A DNA stretch of 64,000 nucleotides from Vibrio ponticus (GTDB lineage Bacteria; Pseudomonadota; Gammaproteobacteria; Enterobacterales; Vibrionaceae), in contig NZ_AP019658.1 in the NCBI RefSeq assembly GCF_009938225.1, forward strand, positions 682,001-746,000. Reading direction: 5' to 3'. Made by a program: the position numbers and the translations under genes. Shown here in pieces: positions 9,185 to 17,476 of the stretch; the stretch's first letter is position 1; every line of letters begins with the position of its first letter. Below the pieces are notes generated by a model. It was not told where the DNA came from. It ran no database searches and saw nothing but the letters and a program-made list of their open reading frames with translations.

Positions 9185-10937
9185 TTCTCTTACGTGGCTA
9201 ACAGGTGCTTGGCTAACAGAAGGTTGGCTAGCGGAGCTAAGCCAATTTCACTTTATTCGCCCGCTATGGTTACTCGCGTTCTTGCCGATGGCGTTGTTGA
9301 TATGGTTGAGATGGCGAGAAGACAATAAACCGAGTTGGAAAGATGTACTGCCAGCGCATCTGCGCGAGGCACTCACCATTGGCGAGCGCGGTTGGCGCAA
9401 GCAATTACCCCTTAAATTGCTTATGGCGATTGTGTCTGTCGCGATTGTGATTTGTGCAGGTCCTAGTTGGCAACGAGAAGCCTCACCATTTGGTGAAGAC
9501 CAAGCGTCATTGCTGGTGGTTTTGGACAACAGTGATTCTATGTTGGCGACCGACATTGCGCCAAGTCGTTTGGAGCGTGCTAAACATAAGATACGCGATT
9601 TGCTGAAAGCGAGAAAAGGAGGGCGCACAGGGTTGGCTGTTTACGCGGGTTCTGCGCATGTCGCGATGCCTATTACCCAAGACAGTAAAGTGTTTGAGCC
9701 CTTTTTAGCGGCGATTGAGCCACAAATAATGCCCATTGCAGGCAAACAAGCAGAGCAAGCGTTGCCGCTGATTAAACAACAACTGTCTGACCAAATAGGT
9801 GCGAGCGTGTTGTTGGTAAGCGATGGTGTTAATCCAACCACTGTTGAAGCCTATCAACGTTTTTTCGCGCAAAGCGAACATCAGCTTTTGATACTCGCGG
9901 CAGGTAATCGTAACGTAGTCAGTAACAATCCTATCGATATCGACTCACTACAAAATTTGGCGTCTGCGACCGGAGGCAAGGTGGTGGAGATCAGTGTCGA
10001 TGATAGCGATATTCAACAACTCAATCGTATGATTGAGCGAAATATGCAGCTTAATGGTGAATCGTCCATGCCGTGGAAAGATATGGGCTATTACTTGCTG
10101 ATCCCCATGGCATTGGTGATGTTAGTCTGGTTTAGAAAAGGTTGGCTGGTGCAATGGTGTGTCTCGGCGTTGTTGGTTGCTCAGTTAGCGTTTGTGCCGC
10201 CAGTCCAAGCAGAGACGGTGGCGACTAAGGCAGAGCAAGTGACGGTATTAGAAACGCGCTCAAACTGGGACAAGTTTGCCCAGTGGTGGTGGGATTTATG
10301 GTTAACGCCAAATCAGCAAGGTCAGCGCTGTTTCAACCAACAAGAGTATTTACAAGCGGCGAAACATTTTGTTGATCCACTGAGAAAAGGCACCGCTTAC
10401 TACTATGCCGGCGAATACAAACTTGCTCATAGTGCCTTTCTTGAGATGCTCAACGACCCAGATCCTGATGTGGTTAATTATGGTTTGTATAACGCTGCAA
10501 GTGCCTTAGCCAGACAGCGAGAGTACTTAGCTGCGCGAGAACTATTGCAAAATCTCGCTGACGACGAGCAGCTTCATCCGGCATTAAGGACAGACGTTGA
10601 GCACAACCTGGCAGTGATTGCCGGTATCGTCGAAGAGATAAACCGCACCAGTGAAAGCCAAGCGGGCACGACAGATGGACCAGAAGAGTCCTTTGAGCTT
10701 GATGATGATAAACCGCGCACAGCGGATGGGGCTGACGAAGAAACAGTGGCGGAACTTATGCTCAAAGAAACGTTAAACGCCAATGAAATTCTCGGTAGCG
10801 AAGAGTTAGCCGATAAGTGGCTTAAGCGTGTTGAAGCTGACCCTAAATATTTCTTGCGTGCCAAGTTTCAAATTCAACTGCGTGAAGCATCGAATCTTGT
10901 GTCGGAGCCAACCGCTGAGAGTGAGGATAAACAATGA
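9177..10937 (+). CDS. batB: BatB-BatC fusion: VWA membrane protein with TPR region
   Basis: About 586 residues. ATG at 9177 is 6 bases after AAGGAG; an ATG one codon earlier (9174) is possible. Seen: N-terminal membrane helices, a VWA domain with intact D-N-S-D-S (VVLDNSDSM), two further hydrophobic segments near residues 300-345, then a soluble TPR-like region (about residues 380-460) and an acidic tail rich in Glu/Asp. In some operons the VWA part (BatB) and TPR part (BatC) are separate genes; here they are one frame without a break. Overlaps batA upstream and shares ATGA with batD downstream. Inferred: inner-membrane partner of BatA with a periplasmic TPR interaction arm. Confidence 0.9.
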   Translation: MFDSLTWLTGAWLTEGWLAELSQFHFIRPLWLLAFLPMALLIWLRWREDNKPSWKDVLPAHLREALTIGERGWRKQLPLKLLMAIVSVAIVICAGPSWQREASPFGEDQASLLVVLDNSDSMLATDIAPSRLERAKHKIRDLLKARKGGRTGLAVYAGSAHVAMPITQDSKVFEPFLAAIEPQIMPIAGKQAEQALPLIKQQLSDQIGASVLLVSDGVNPTTVEAYQRFFAQSEHQLLILAAGNRNVVSNNPIDIDSLQNLASATGGKVVEISVDDSDIQQLNRMIERNMQLNGESSMPWKDMGYYLLIPMALVMLVWFRKGWLVQWCVSALLVAQLAFVPPVQAETVATKAEQVTVLETRSNWDKFAQWWWDLWLTPNQQGQRCFNQQEYLQAAKHFVDPLRKGTAYYYAGEYKLAHSAFLEMLNDPDPDVVNYGLYNAASALARQREYLAARELLQNLADDEQLHPALRTDVEHNLAVIAGIVEEINRTSESQAGTTDGPEESFELDDDKPRTADGADEETVAELMLKETLNANEILGSEELADKWLKRVEADPKYFLRAKFQIQLREASNLVSEPTAESEDKQ

Positions 10938-12322
10938 AAGTAAACCGCGTTCCCACCGTTGTTTGGCTGGCGTTGATTGGCTCACTGTTTTTTAGTTCCC
11001 TGCTTTTTAGCACAGTGAGTGTAGCGCAAGAGAATCAGGGATTATCCATCTATGATCTGCAAGCAAGTCAAGATGTGGCGATTTCTGCTTGGGTAGGTGA
11101 CAAATCCAATCCGGCGTCGAGCGCTACGTTTAGCGTCAACCAGCAGGTCATCCTCAATATTGAGGTTGCTACGCCGCGCTGGTTTACCGGCGGTACGCGT
11201 ATTGGCAGTGTCGAAATCCCAAATGTGATCGCTAAGCAGCGTAACCAACTGGCGACCAACTATACCGAGCGCAAAGATGGCAAAACGTGGTCAAGGCAGC
11301 GTTGGGAAGTCACCCTATATCCGCAAGAGTCGGGTGAGTTTGTCGTTCCGCCAATTGCGGTAAGGGTTCAGGTATCCGCCCCTGATGGCAGTAATGTATC
11401 AGGCACACTCTATACAGAGCCTGTGCGTTTTTCTGCTCAATTACCGTCGGGCTTGCTTAGCGATAAAGCGAACTGGTTTGCAGCAACGAACGTAACGGTT
11501 GATCAGCAGTGGTTAACCTCCAATGACGATCTGCAAGTTGGTGATTCTGTTACGCGCGCGATTACTATCCAAGCACAAGATAGCTTATCGATACTGTTAC
11601 CGGACTTATTACAAGCATCTGCAGAGTTATCAGCAGAAGCTAAGAAAAATGCTGAAGGGCAACCATCGACACGTTTATATCAAGTCTATCCGATGCCAAA
11701 TCGTCTTACGGACTCTCAAAGCCGAGGAGACTATCAATCCAGCCGCGAAGAGCAATCGGTCTATGTGTTGCAACAAGGGGGCGAGATTGTTTTCCCAGAG
11801 TTAACATTTCAGTGGTGGAATACACAAAAAAACCGTTTAGAAACGATGACAATGGAAGGGCGTCGGTTTGAGGTTCAACATACCGTGAAATCGTTTGTCA
11901 CTATGTATGCAAAAGGTTTGTCGATAGCCGCGACGCTACTATTGTTGATTGTTTTAAGTGTGTATGCGATTAAACGTTATTTTAAACATCGCGCAAAGCC
12001 AGCTTGGCTTATATTACATCAACTAATTAAGCAAAGAGAGTGGGGGAAAATCCGATTATTTATCTACCGTCAGTTGAGAATGACCAATGGCGATTTGGAG
12101 TTGGCTAAATTTAAACCCGATGACCAGTGGCGTGAGAGCAGTCAGCGATTTCAAGCGGGGGAGCAAGATAGTCATTTAGCGCGAAAATTGTGGCGAACGA
12201 TTGGAAATAAGCGAAAAACCAATCAATCTAAACGTGGATTCCGAGGTTCAATACCACCGGCGTTACCCGAACTTGAACGTTTGCTCAATACTATCAATAG
12301 CACAAGTAAAGCAGACAAATAA
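10934..12322 (+). CDS. batD: BatD-like exported protein with Ig-like domains
   Basis: A 462-residue protein with an N-terminal signal sequence (cleavage near SVAQ-ENQ), a beta-rich periplasmic region with BatD-family features (NQQVILNIEVATPRWFTGG, WEVTLYPQESGEFVVPPIAV), a membrane helix near residues 328-350 and a basic cytoplasmic tail. It is coupled to batB through ATGA and is the last gene of the operon. Known: BatD proteins are membrane proteins of the Bat operon with beta-sandwich repeats. Role presumed structural or substrate-binding within the MoxR/VWA complex. A nearby terminator was not obvious. Confidence 0.9.
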   Translation: MKVNRVPTVVWLALIGSLFFSSLLFSTVSVAQENQGLSIYDLQASQDVAISAWVGDKSNPASSATFSVNQQVILNIEVATPRWFTGGTRIGSVEIPNVIAKQRNQLATNYTERKDGKTWSRQRWEVTLYPQESGEFVVPPIAVRVQVSAPDGSNVSGTLYTEPVRFSAQLPSGLLSDKANWFAATNVTVDQQWLTSNDDLQVGDSVTRAITIQAQDSLSILLPDLLQASAELSAEAKKNAEGQPSTRLYQVYPMPNRLTDSQSRGDYQSSREEQSVYVLQQGGEIVFPELTFQWWNTQKNRLETMTMEGRRFEVQHTVKSFVTMYAKGLSIAATLLLLIVLSVYAIKRYFKHRAKPAWLILHQLIKQREWGKIRLFIYRQLRMTNGDLELAKFKPDDQWRESSQRFQAGEQDSHLARKLWRTIGNKRKTNQSKRGFRGSIPPALPELERLLNTINSTSKADK

Positions 12323-12401
12323 ACCGCGCAGAGACCAGATCAAAATCGCAATTATTTAACGCGCCACTAACTTAATTATCGAAGAAGTTCCTATACTATC
12401 A

Positions 12402-12460
12402 GTAACTTTGGTCATTGTTACTGTGGTTGTAAGTACTTTAGTAATATGTACTTTGGTAAT
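12402..12460 (+). repeat. Three imperfect direct repeats upstream of lysR gene
   Basis: Three related units read in the same direction: GTAACTTTGGTCAT at 12402, GTACTTTAGTAAT at 12433 and GTACTTTGGTAAT at 12448. The last two are 15 bases apart, the first two 31 bases apart (about one and a half and three helical turns). They lie 18-76 bases before the LysR start, where a LysR-type regulator would bind for autoregulation. They could equally be slippage copies. Confidence 0.5.
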
Positions 12461-12477
12461 AAGTGCTGTGGAGCGTT

Positions 12478-13380
12478 ATGAAAAATACTGATCTCAACTT
12501 GGTCCCAATTTTTGTCGCTATCTATGAGGAACAAAATCTCTCTAAAGCCGCTGTGCGGCTGGAGATCAGTCAGCCTGCGGTGAGTAAAGCGTTAGCGCGA
12601 TTAAGAGATATATACGACGAGCCGCTTTTTCATCGCTCACCTAATGGTGTCGAACCGACCGCTTTTGCGATGGATATCTACCCCGCAATGGGCGCGGCAT
12701 TAAAGAACTTTACTTCCACACTCTCAGCATCACGAGACTTTGATCCTACTATCGCCAATAAAACTTTTTCAATTGCCTGTGTCTCGGTGGCGAGTTATGA
12801 ACTTATGCCTCAATTGTTCAAGCAAATCCGTCAGATTGCACCGCACATCAGTTTAGAAATCCATCCACTTTTTACTGAAGACCATGAAAGTGATCTTCGT
12901 CTGCAACGTTACGATCTTATCGTTGATATGGCGCCAAGAGGGCGAACGATGCTCAAGTTTGAAACGATATTTTCTGAGCGTTTGATGGTGGTGTGCAGTG
13001 AGCACCATCCAAGAATCAAGGGCTCAATTACGGTGGAGCAATTTCTCGCAGAGCAACATGTGGTGGTATCACGTTGGCAAAGCAGACAAAGTCTGATGGA
13101 TGAAGACGATATTGCCGAACTGAACAAGCGAGACATCGTTTATCGCGCGTCTGGTGCGCTGGAAATGCTGCCAGTCATTCACGATAGTGAACTGATCGGT
13201 ATGTTACCAGAATCGACCATCAAAGCCTTCTCAGATGCTTACCAAATCAAAGGCGTACCATTACCATTTAGCGACAAAATCCATGATTTGTGTGCGATAT
13301 GGCATCCAAGTAGAAGTAATGAGAGTGCGCATATTTGGTTGAGAAATCAGCTTAAATTGGCGGGTAAGACGATGTCTTAA
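12478..13380 (+). CDS. LysR-family transcriptional regulator
   Basis: A 300-residue LysR-type regulator. The ATG at 12478 is preferred over a GTG at 12463 because GGAG lies 4 bases upstream and MKNTDLNLVPIFVAIYEEQN is a typical family N-terminus. Seen: winged helix-turn-helix (residues about 18-60) with the recognition segment SQPAVSKALARLR, then a substrate-binding-like effector domain. It follows the bat operon in the same direction but after a 155-base gap containing direct repeats, so it probably has its own promoter. The target is not known. Nearby sulfatase or phosphatase genes are possible, but it is not divergent to any of them. Confidence 0.92.
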   Translation: MKNTDLNLVPIFVAIYEEQNLSKAAVRLEISQPAVSKALARLRDIYDEPLFHRSPNGVEPTAFAMDIYPAMGAALKNFTSTLSASRDFDPTIANKTFSIACVSVASYELMPQLFKQIRQIAPHISLEIHPLFTEDHESDLRLQRYDLIVDMAPRGRTMLKFETIFSERLMVVCSEHHPRIKGSITVEQFLAEQHVVVSRWQSRQSLMDEDDIAELNKRDIVYRASGALEMLPVIHDSELIGMLPESTIKAFSDAYQIKGVPLPFSDKIHDLCAIWHPSRSNESAHIWLRNQLKLAGKTMS

Positions 13381-13423
13381 CGGGATAAATAATTAAACTT
13401 GAGTATTATGGCGAGTGTGAAAT

Positions 13424-13452
13424 CGCGAGTCATTAGCTCAGTAATGCTCGCG
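13424..13452. terminator. Hairpin between convergent lysR and ygiW-like genes
   Basis: CGCGAG-T-CATTA pairs with TAATG-CTCGCG around a 6-base loop (one bulged T). It sits between two convergent stop codons. There is no clear U-run on either side, so it may be an RNA-stabilising 3' structure or a weak bidirectional terminator. Confidence 0.45.
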
Positions 13453-13496
13453 AATTCACAGGCTAGAACCGGTGGTTTCTAACGGTGGTATCTAAC

Positions 13497-13838
13497 TTAG
13501 ATTTTTTGTACTGAATCGACGTCGATTTTAGGCGTGCTCCACTCTGAATCAACTTCACCACGGATCACGACGCGATCGTTTGGTGTTACATCGACACCCA
13601 TCCAATCTTCATCATCGATTTCAATTTGAATTTGCCCAGTCTCATCTTTAAACAGGTAAGTTTCGTTACCAATAGATTCGATGATATTACCTGTTAGTAG
13701 GACAGCACTATCATCAGCAGCATCATTCGCTTGTTTAACGGTATTCACTGCAGCGGTTTCAGGACCTTTGAAAGCAGCAAAAGCAGGAGCAGTAATCACT
13801 GAGCAAGCGACAACAATAGCTAGGAGTGTTTTTTTCAT
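13497..13838 (-). CDS. ygiW: YgiW/VisP-like periplasmic OB-fold (BOF) protein
   Basis: A 113-residue protein with a signal peptide (KKTLLAIVVACSVITAPAFA) and a small OB-fold. Seen: the family pattern LTGNIIESIGNETYLFKDET, then IEIDDEDWMGVDVTPNDRV and IRGEVDSEW, matching the Escherichia coli YgiW layout closely. Known: BOF proteins are periplasmic stress proteins; the Salmonella homologue VisP binds peptidoglycan and influences stress resistance. Start chosen at the ATG giving the signal peptide, with AGGAAAA upstream. Single gene facing the lysR gene. Confidence 0.88.
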   Translation of the reverse strand: MKKTLLAIVVACSVITAPAFAAFKGPETAAVNTVKQANDAADDSAVLLTGNIIESIGNETYLFKDETGQIQIEIDDEDWMGVDVTPNDRVVIRGEVDSEWSTPKIDVDSVQKI

Positions 13839-14026
13839 TTTAGTTTTCCTATTTAGGTGACTCAGTCATAACCGCTAGGATAGTCAGTCATGATTGAGTT
13901 CTGAACTCTATACAACGGATTATGCGCCTGGTTGTGTGAAGTGATCGTGAAGAAAACAAAGAATGCAGAATTAGTGTGATGTGTCAGGTGTGATGAAAAA
14001 GATTTGATATGTAAGGTGCGAGTGAT

Positions 14027-14064
14027 AAAAAGCCCCACAGCGTGATTTCTCCGCGGTGAGGCTT
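14027..14064 (-). terminator. Rho-independent terminator of the HAD phosphatase transcript
   Basis: On the minus strand AAGCCTCAC-C-GCG pairs imperfectly with CGC-T-GTG-G-GGCTT around a short loop and is followed by a run of T. It lies about 40 bases after the stop codon of the leftward HAD gene. Confidence 0.7.
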
Positions 14065-14099
14065 AGTAATGGAACGCTTCGCTTATCCGATGATGGGGG

Positions 14100-15080
14100 C
14101 TAGTAGATCGTGCACCATTCGTTTTTCATGTCGATCAGATGCCAATTGTAACGTTGGTTTGCTTCATCCATCGCTTTATCAAGATGACCGACACTGGATT
14201 TTCTATCGTACTGCCACTCTCGCTCGGCGTCAGTGTGGTGGACAATCATTGCCATTGAGTTGGGTTGGCTCGTTGCCCATTGCATCATCGCGTGGTCGCC
14301 ATCCGAGTTACCGACCGCGAGTACCGGCTTCTTACCGATGATGTGTTGAATGTTTTCAACTTTACCGGCTTTGTCGTCAATGGTCAGGATCTCGCCGAGT
14401 TTAATCACTTGCGGTTGACCATCGTTGTAGTCGTATTGGTATTTTAGCGCGCTGCCAATAATTTGCTCCGCAGGGATGTTATACACCTCAGGCGCCCATG
14501 CGCGCATAAAGTCGACACCACCACCTGAAACGATGTAGGTTTTGAAGTCGTTCGCCTGTAAATAAGCAAGCATTTCTTTCATCGGTTGGTAAGTTAGCTC
14601 GGTGTAGGCTTTTTCAAAGCGAGGATCTTTTGCAGCGGCAATCCAATTTGTAACTGTGGCTTGGTATTCTTCTACCGTCATACCACTGTGGGTTGCGGTG
14701 ACTATCTCAAGTAGCGCTTCTTCACCGCCCGCGAGAACGCTTTTTACATCATCTTCGAGCACAAACTTAAACGGTTCTTGAGTTTTCCATTCAGGATGCT
14801 GCTCCGCCATATTCTTTACTTGGTCAAATGCGTAAGCGAGTTGAAAGTAATAAGGTTTTTCTGACCAAAGTGTGCCGTCGTTATCGAATACCGCGATGCG
14901 TTCAGCAACGGGAACGAATGAATCCTTGCGCTCATCAGTCGAGTTTTCGACATAGTTTAAAAGCGCGGTTTTACTACTACCATCTTTCCATGAGGGTAGC
15001 AGGTTAGGGTCACAATCAACCGCCATCGCGGAGAATGAGAGAGTTGATAAGATTGCTAGAGCACAGAGGTTTGTTTTCAT
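14100..15080 (-). CDS. Exported HAD-superfamily phosphatase
   Basis: A 326-residue protein with a signal peptide (cleavage near SAMA-VDC) and all four HAD motifs: I, D66-N-D68-G-T (FDNDGTLW); II, Ser in YIVSGGG; III, Lys in the IDDKAGK region; IV, VGNSDGDHAMM. An alpha-helical cap lies between motifs I and II. Known: such proteins are metal-dependent phosphohydrolases of the phosphoserine-phosphatase-like branch. Here it acts in the periplasm or outside. It follows an FGE-like lipoprotein gene in the same direction (gap about 90 bases), suggesting an operon. Substrate unknown, though a phosphatase next to sulfatase functions could serve nutrient ester scavenging (inference). Confidence 0.88.
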   Translation of the reverse strand: MKTNLCALAILSTLSFSAMAVDCDPNLLPSWKDGSSKTALLNYVENSTDERKDSFVPVAERIAVFDNDGTLWSEKPYYFQLAYAFDQVKNMAEQHPEWKTQEPFKFVLEDDVKSVLAGGEEALLEIVTATHSGMTVEEYQATVTNWIAAAKDPRFEKAYTELTYQPMKEMLAYLQANDFKTYIVSGGGVDFMRAWAPEVYNIPAEQIIGSALKYQYDYNDGQPQVIKLGEILTIDDKAGKVENIQHIIGKKPVLAVGNSDGDHAMMQWATSQPNSMAMIVHHTDAEREWQYDRKSSVGHLDKAMDEANQRYNWHLIDMKNEWCTIY

Positions 15081-15167
15081 AGTTGTTGTTACCCATTGTT
15101 AAGTAAGAGTGGATTCAATCATGTACTGCTAGGGGGCTAACCTTGCCCATCTGTAAAGAGAACGTGG

Positions 15168-15953
15168 TCATCGGTCTTTGGCTAAACGTAATCCCATGTC
15201 AGACATAATTATAGATTGGCTAGCAAAATCACGACGGAAATTTTCCGACTGTTCAGCATCATAGGCGAAGCTTCCACCTCGTACTGACTTGTGTGCTAAA
15301 CCAGAATCGCTGTGTTGTTGATTGGTTGGATTATCATTGCCACCCCAGCGATAGAATGTGTCGTCAAACGCATCCGAGACGAACTCACCTACGTTGCCCG
15401 TCATGTCATATAGCCCTAGCTCGTTGGGCTGTTTCTGTCCGACGGGATGAGCGCGGTTTTGCGCGTTACCAGCATACCAAGCGACATCATCAATGTTGTT
15501 CGAGCCCGAGTAGATGAAACCTTGGCTTTTATTGCCTCCTTGGGCGGCAAATTCCCACTCGGCTTCGGTCGGTAAGCGATAGGTTTCGCCAGTTAATTGA
15601 TTGAGTTGTTCGACAAAGTAGTTCGCTTGCTGCCAGCTTAAATTGTTGACCGGAATATCATCGCCCGGGAAGTAACTGAGAGAAGAACCCATCACGCTTT
15701 CAAACAACGCTTGTGTGACCTCAAACTTGGCTATGTAGAAACTATCTACACGCACTTCTCTTGCTGGCGTCTCTGCTTTGCTGGCAACGTTTTGCTCTGA
15801 GCCCATTACAAAGTGACCGCCTTCAACGAGCACCATCTCTTGATTGATTTGCAGTGCAATAGGATGAGGTGTATCGGCACTGCAACCATTGAGCAGGGCT
15901 AATAAGCTAAAGATTGAGATAATCTTTATCGGCGAACGGTTAACTGGTGTCAT
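15168..15953 (-). CDS. FGE-sulfatase-domain lipoprotein lacking catalytic cysteines
   Basis: The ATG at 15953 gives MTPVNRSPIKIISIFSLLAL followed by LNGC, a good lipoprotein signal with Cys24 as lipidated residue. A longer frame from 16004 is less likely. Seen: the formylglycine-generating-enzyme (SUMF1) fold signatures VEGGHFVMGS, VDSFYIAKFEVTQALF, YRLPTEAEWEFAAQGG, GLYDMTGNVGEFVSD and SVRGGSFAYDAEQ. True FGE enzymes carry two cysteines just after the GGSF segment; here they are replaced (A-Y-D-A), so oxygen-dependent sulfatase activation is not expected. Such domains also occur in non-enzymatic or other-substrate proteins. Located in the envelope, upstream of the HAD phosphatase and divergent from the radical-SAM maturase. 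Confidence 0.88.
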   Translation of the reverse strand: MTPVNRSPIKIISIFSLLALLNGCSADTPHPIALQINQEMVLVEGGHFVMGSEQNVASKAETPAREVRVDSFYIAKFEVTQALFESVMGSSLSYFPGDDIPVNNLSWQQANYFVEQLNQLTGETYRLPTEAEWEFAAQGGNKSQGFIYSGSNNIDDVAWYAGNAQNRAHPVGQKQPNELGLYDMTGNVGEFVSDAFDDTFYRWGGNDNPTNQQHSDSGLAHKSVRGGSFAYDAEQSENFRRDFASQSIIMSDMGLRLAKDR

Positions 15954-16129
15954 AGGGCGGCTCTCGCTAGTAAGTTCACCATCAACACTAGCAATAAACG
16001 CCATGAAAAAAGGTTATATACGCTATAACAAGCACCGGTTAAGGCGAGGATTTATGATGTGGTTATTCCATAGTTAGCCCAGGTCGATGGTTAGCTCAAC
16101 CATCAATTCGCTCAACGATTAGGTGACTT

Positions 16130-17464
16130 ATGCATATTACTCAAGGTCCACAGTTTAACGGTAAAGCTTCCAAGCGTTTACATGTCATGGCTAAGCCAAT
16201 AGGGGCTGCATGCAACATCGACTGCACCTATTGCTACTATCTAAGTAAACAGGAGTTACTTGAGTACAAAAAAGGGTGTTCACCAGTGATGAGTGACGAC
16301 ACCTTAGAGACATACATTCGTCAGTATATTGAGGGACAAAATACCCCGGAGATCATTTTTTCATGGCAAGGTGGTGAGCCGACTATGTTGGGCGTGGATT
16401 ACTTTCGTCGCATTGTCGAGTTACAACAGAAGTACTGTCCTGAAGGGGTGAGTATTGCCAATGATTTACAAACCAATGGTACTTTGCTGACCGACGAATG
16501 GTGCCAATTTTTAAAGCAGCATAACTTTCTGGTTGGGTTAAGTATTGATGGACCAGAGATGCTGCACAATGCCTACCGAACCAATAAGGCAGGACGCGGC
16601 ACATTTAAGCAAGTGATGAATGCAGTCGAGTTGCTGCATAAGCACCAAGTGAACTTCGCGACCTTGACTTGCGTGAACAATCTGACTAGTTGTAACCCTT
16701 TAGCAGTGTACCGATTCTTACGTGATGAAGTGCGCTCACCGCAAATGCAGTTTATTCCCATTGTGGAACAAAAGAGTTTTCGTAGTACTGCGCCACAAAC
16801 ATGGTCTGCAACTGAACAATTAAAGCAGGGCGACAAGCGTTTAATTCCTGGCAATAAAGACTCAATCATGGAGCCTTGGTGCGTGTCCGATCAAGCGTGG
16901 GGTAATTTCCTTATTACGATATTTGATGAATGGATTGCAAACGACATCGGTAAGGTCTTCGTTCAGTATTTTGAAGCGAGTGTCGAGCGCTGGATGGGGC
17001 GTGCGAACCCGCTTTGCACATTGGGTGAAATCTGCGGTAAAGGGTTAGCCATGGAGCCAAATGGTGACGTCTACATATGCGATCATTACGTCTATCCCGA
17101 GTATCAGACTGGTAACATCCATAAGCAACCTCTCGAGAGTTTAGCTTACAGCGCGCAGCAACAGAAATTTGGTTACGCCAAGACGCGCAATCTTACTGAG
17201 CAATGCAAAGCGTGTGACTATCAGTTTGCCTGCAATGGAGAGTGTCCGAAAAATCGTTTTATTCGCACACCAGCTGGCGAACCTGGGCTGAATTACCTGT
17301 GTGCGGGTTGGCATAAGTTCTTTGCTCACGCAGATAAATCACTGGCTTATATTCTCCGTGCGATGGGGAACCCGGTCGCTTTTGGTAAATTTAGCGACGA
17401 GCAGTTAAAGCAACATTTACAGCAGCGCCAAGTCTCGAGTGCTGGCTTTGCAACGCGATTTTAA
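16130..17464 (+). CDS. Anaerobic sulfatase-maturating radical SAM enzyme (anSME)
   Basis: A 444-residue radical SAM/SPASM protein. Seen: C28-x3-C32-x2-C35 (CNIDCTYCYY) for the SAM-binding 4Fe-4S cluster, SWQGGEPT, LQTNGTLL, LSIDGP, and a C-terminal SPASM cysteine set (CTLGEICGKG, CDHYVYP, CKACDYQFACNGECPKNRF and a final Cys near residue 401). Length and motifs match anSME proteins (AtsB/AslB/ChuR type). Known: they convert Cys or Ser in the sulfatase motif to formylglycine in the cytoplasm before export. Both sulfatases in this window carry CTAGR, a motif this enzyme class accepts. Followed immediately by an exported HEAT/TPR gene. Confidence 0.95.
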   Translation: MHITQGPQFNGKASKRLHVMAKPIGAACNIDCTYCYYLSKQELLEYKKGCSPVMSDDTLETYIRQYIEGQNTPEIIFSWQGGEPTMLGVDYFRRIVELQQKYCPEGVSIANDLQTNGTLLTDEWCQFLKQHNFLVGLSIDGPEMLHNAYRTNKAGRGTFKQVMNAVELLHKHQVNFATLTCVNNLTSCNPLAVYRFLRDEVRSPQMQFIPIVEQKSFRSTAPQTWSATEQLKQGDKRLIPGNKDSIMEPWCVSDQAWGNFLITIFDEWIANDIGKVFVQYFEASVERWMGRANPLCTLGEICGKGLAMEPNGDVYICDHYVYPEYQTGNIHKQPLESLAYSAQQQKFGYAKTRNLTEQCKACDYQFACNGECPKNRFIRTPAGEPGLNYLCAGWHKFFAHADKSLAYILRAMGNPVAFGKFSDEQLKQHLQQRQVSSAGFATRF

Positions 17465-17476
17465 GTGAGGTTTGAT

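Noticed and set aside
9248..9628. Antisense open frame of 126 codons inside batB
   Set aside because: Lies entirely within a well-supported coding gene and has low-complexity composition from reverse reading.
14069..14341. Plus-strand frame of 90 codons across the HAD gene end
   Set aside because: Overlaps the terminator and the conserved HAD motif IV region on the other strand; no family features.
15168..15953. Annotation as active formylglycine-generating enzyme
   Set aside because: The catalytic cysteine positions after GGSF are not cysteines and the protein is an exported lipoprotein.
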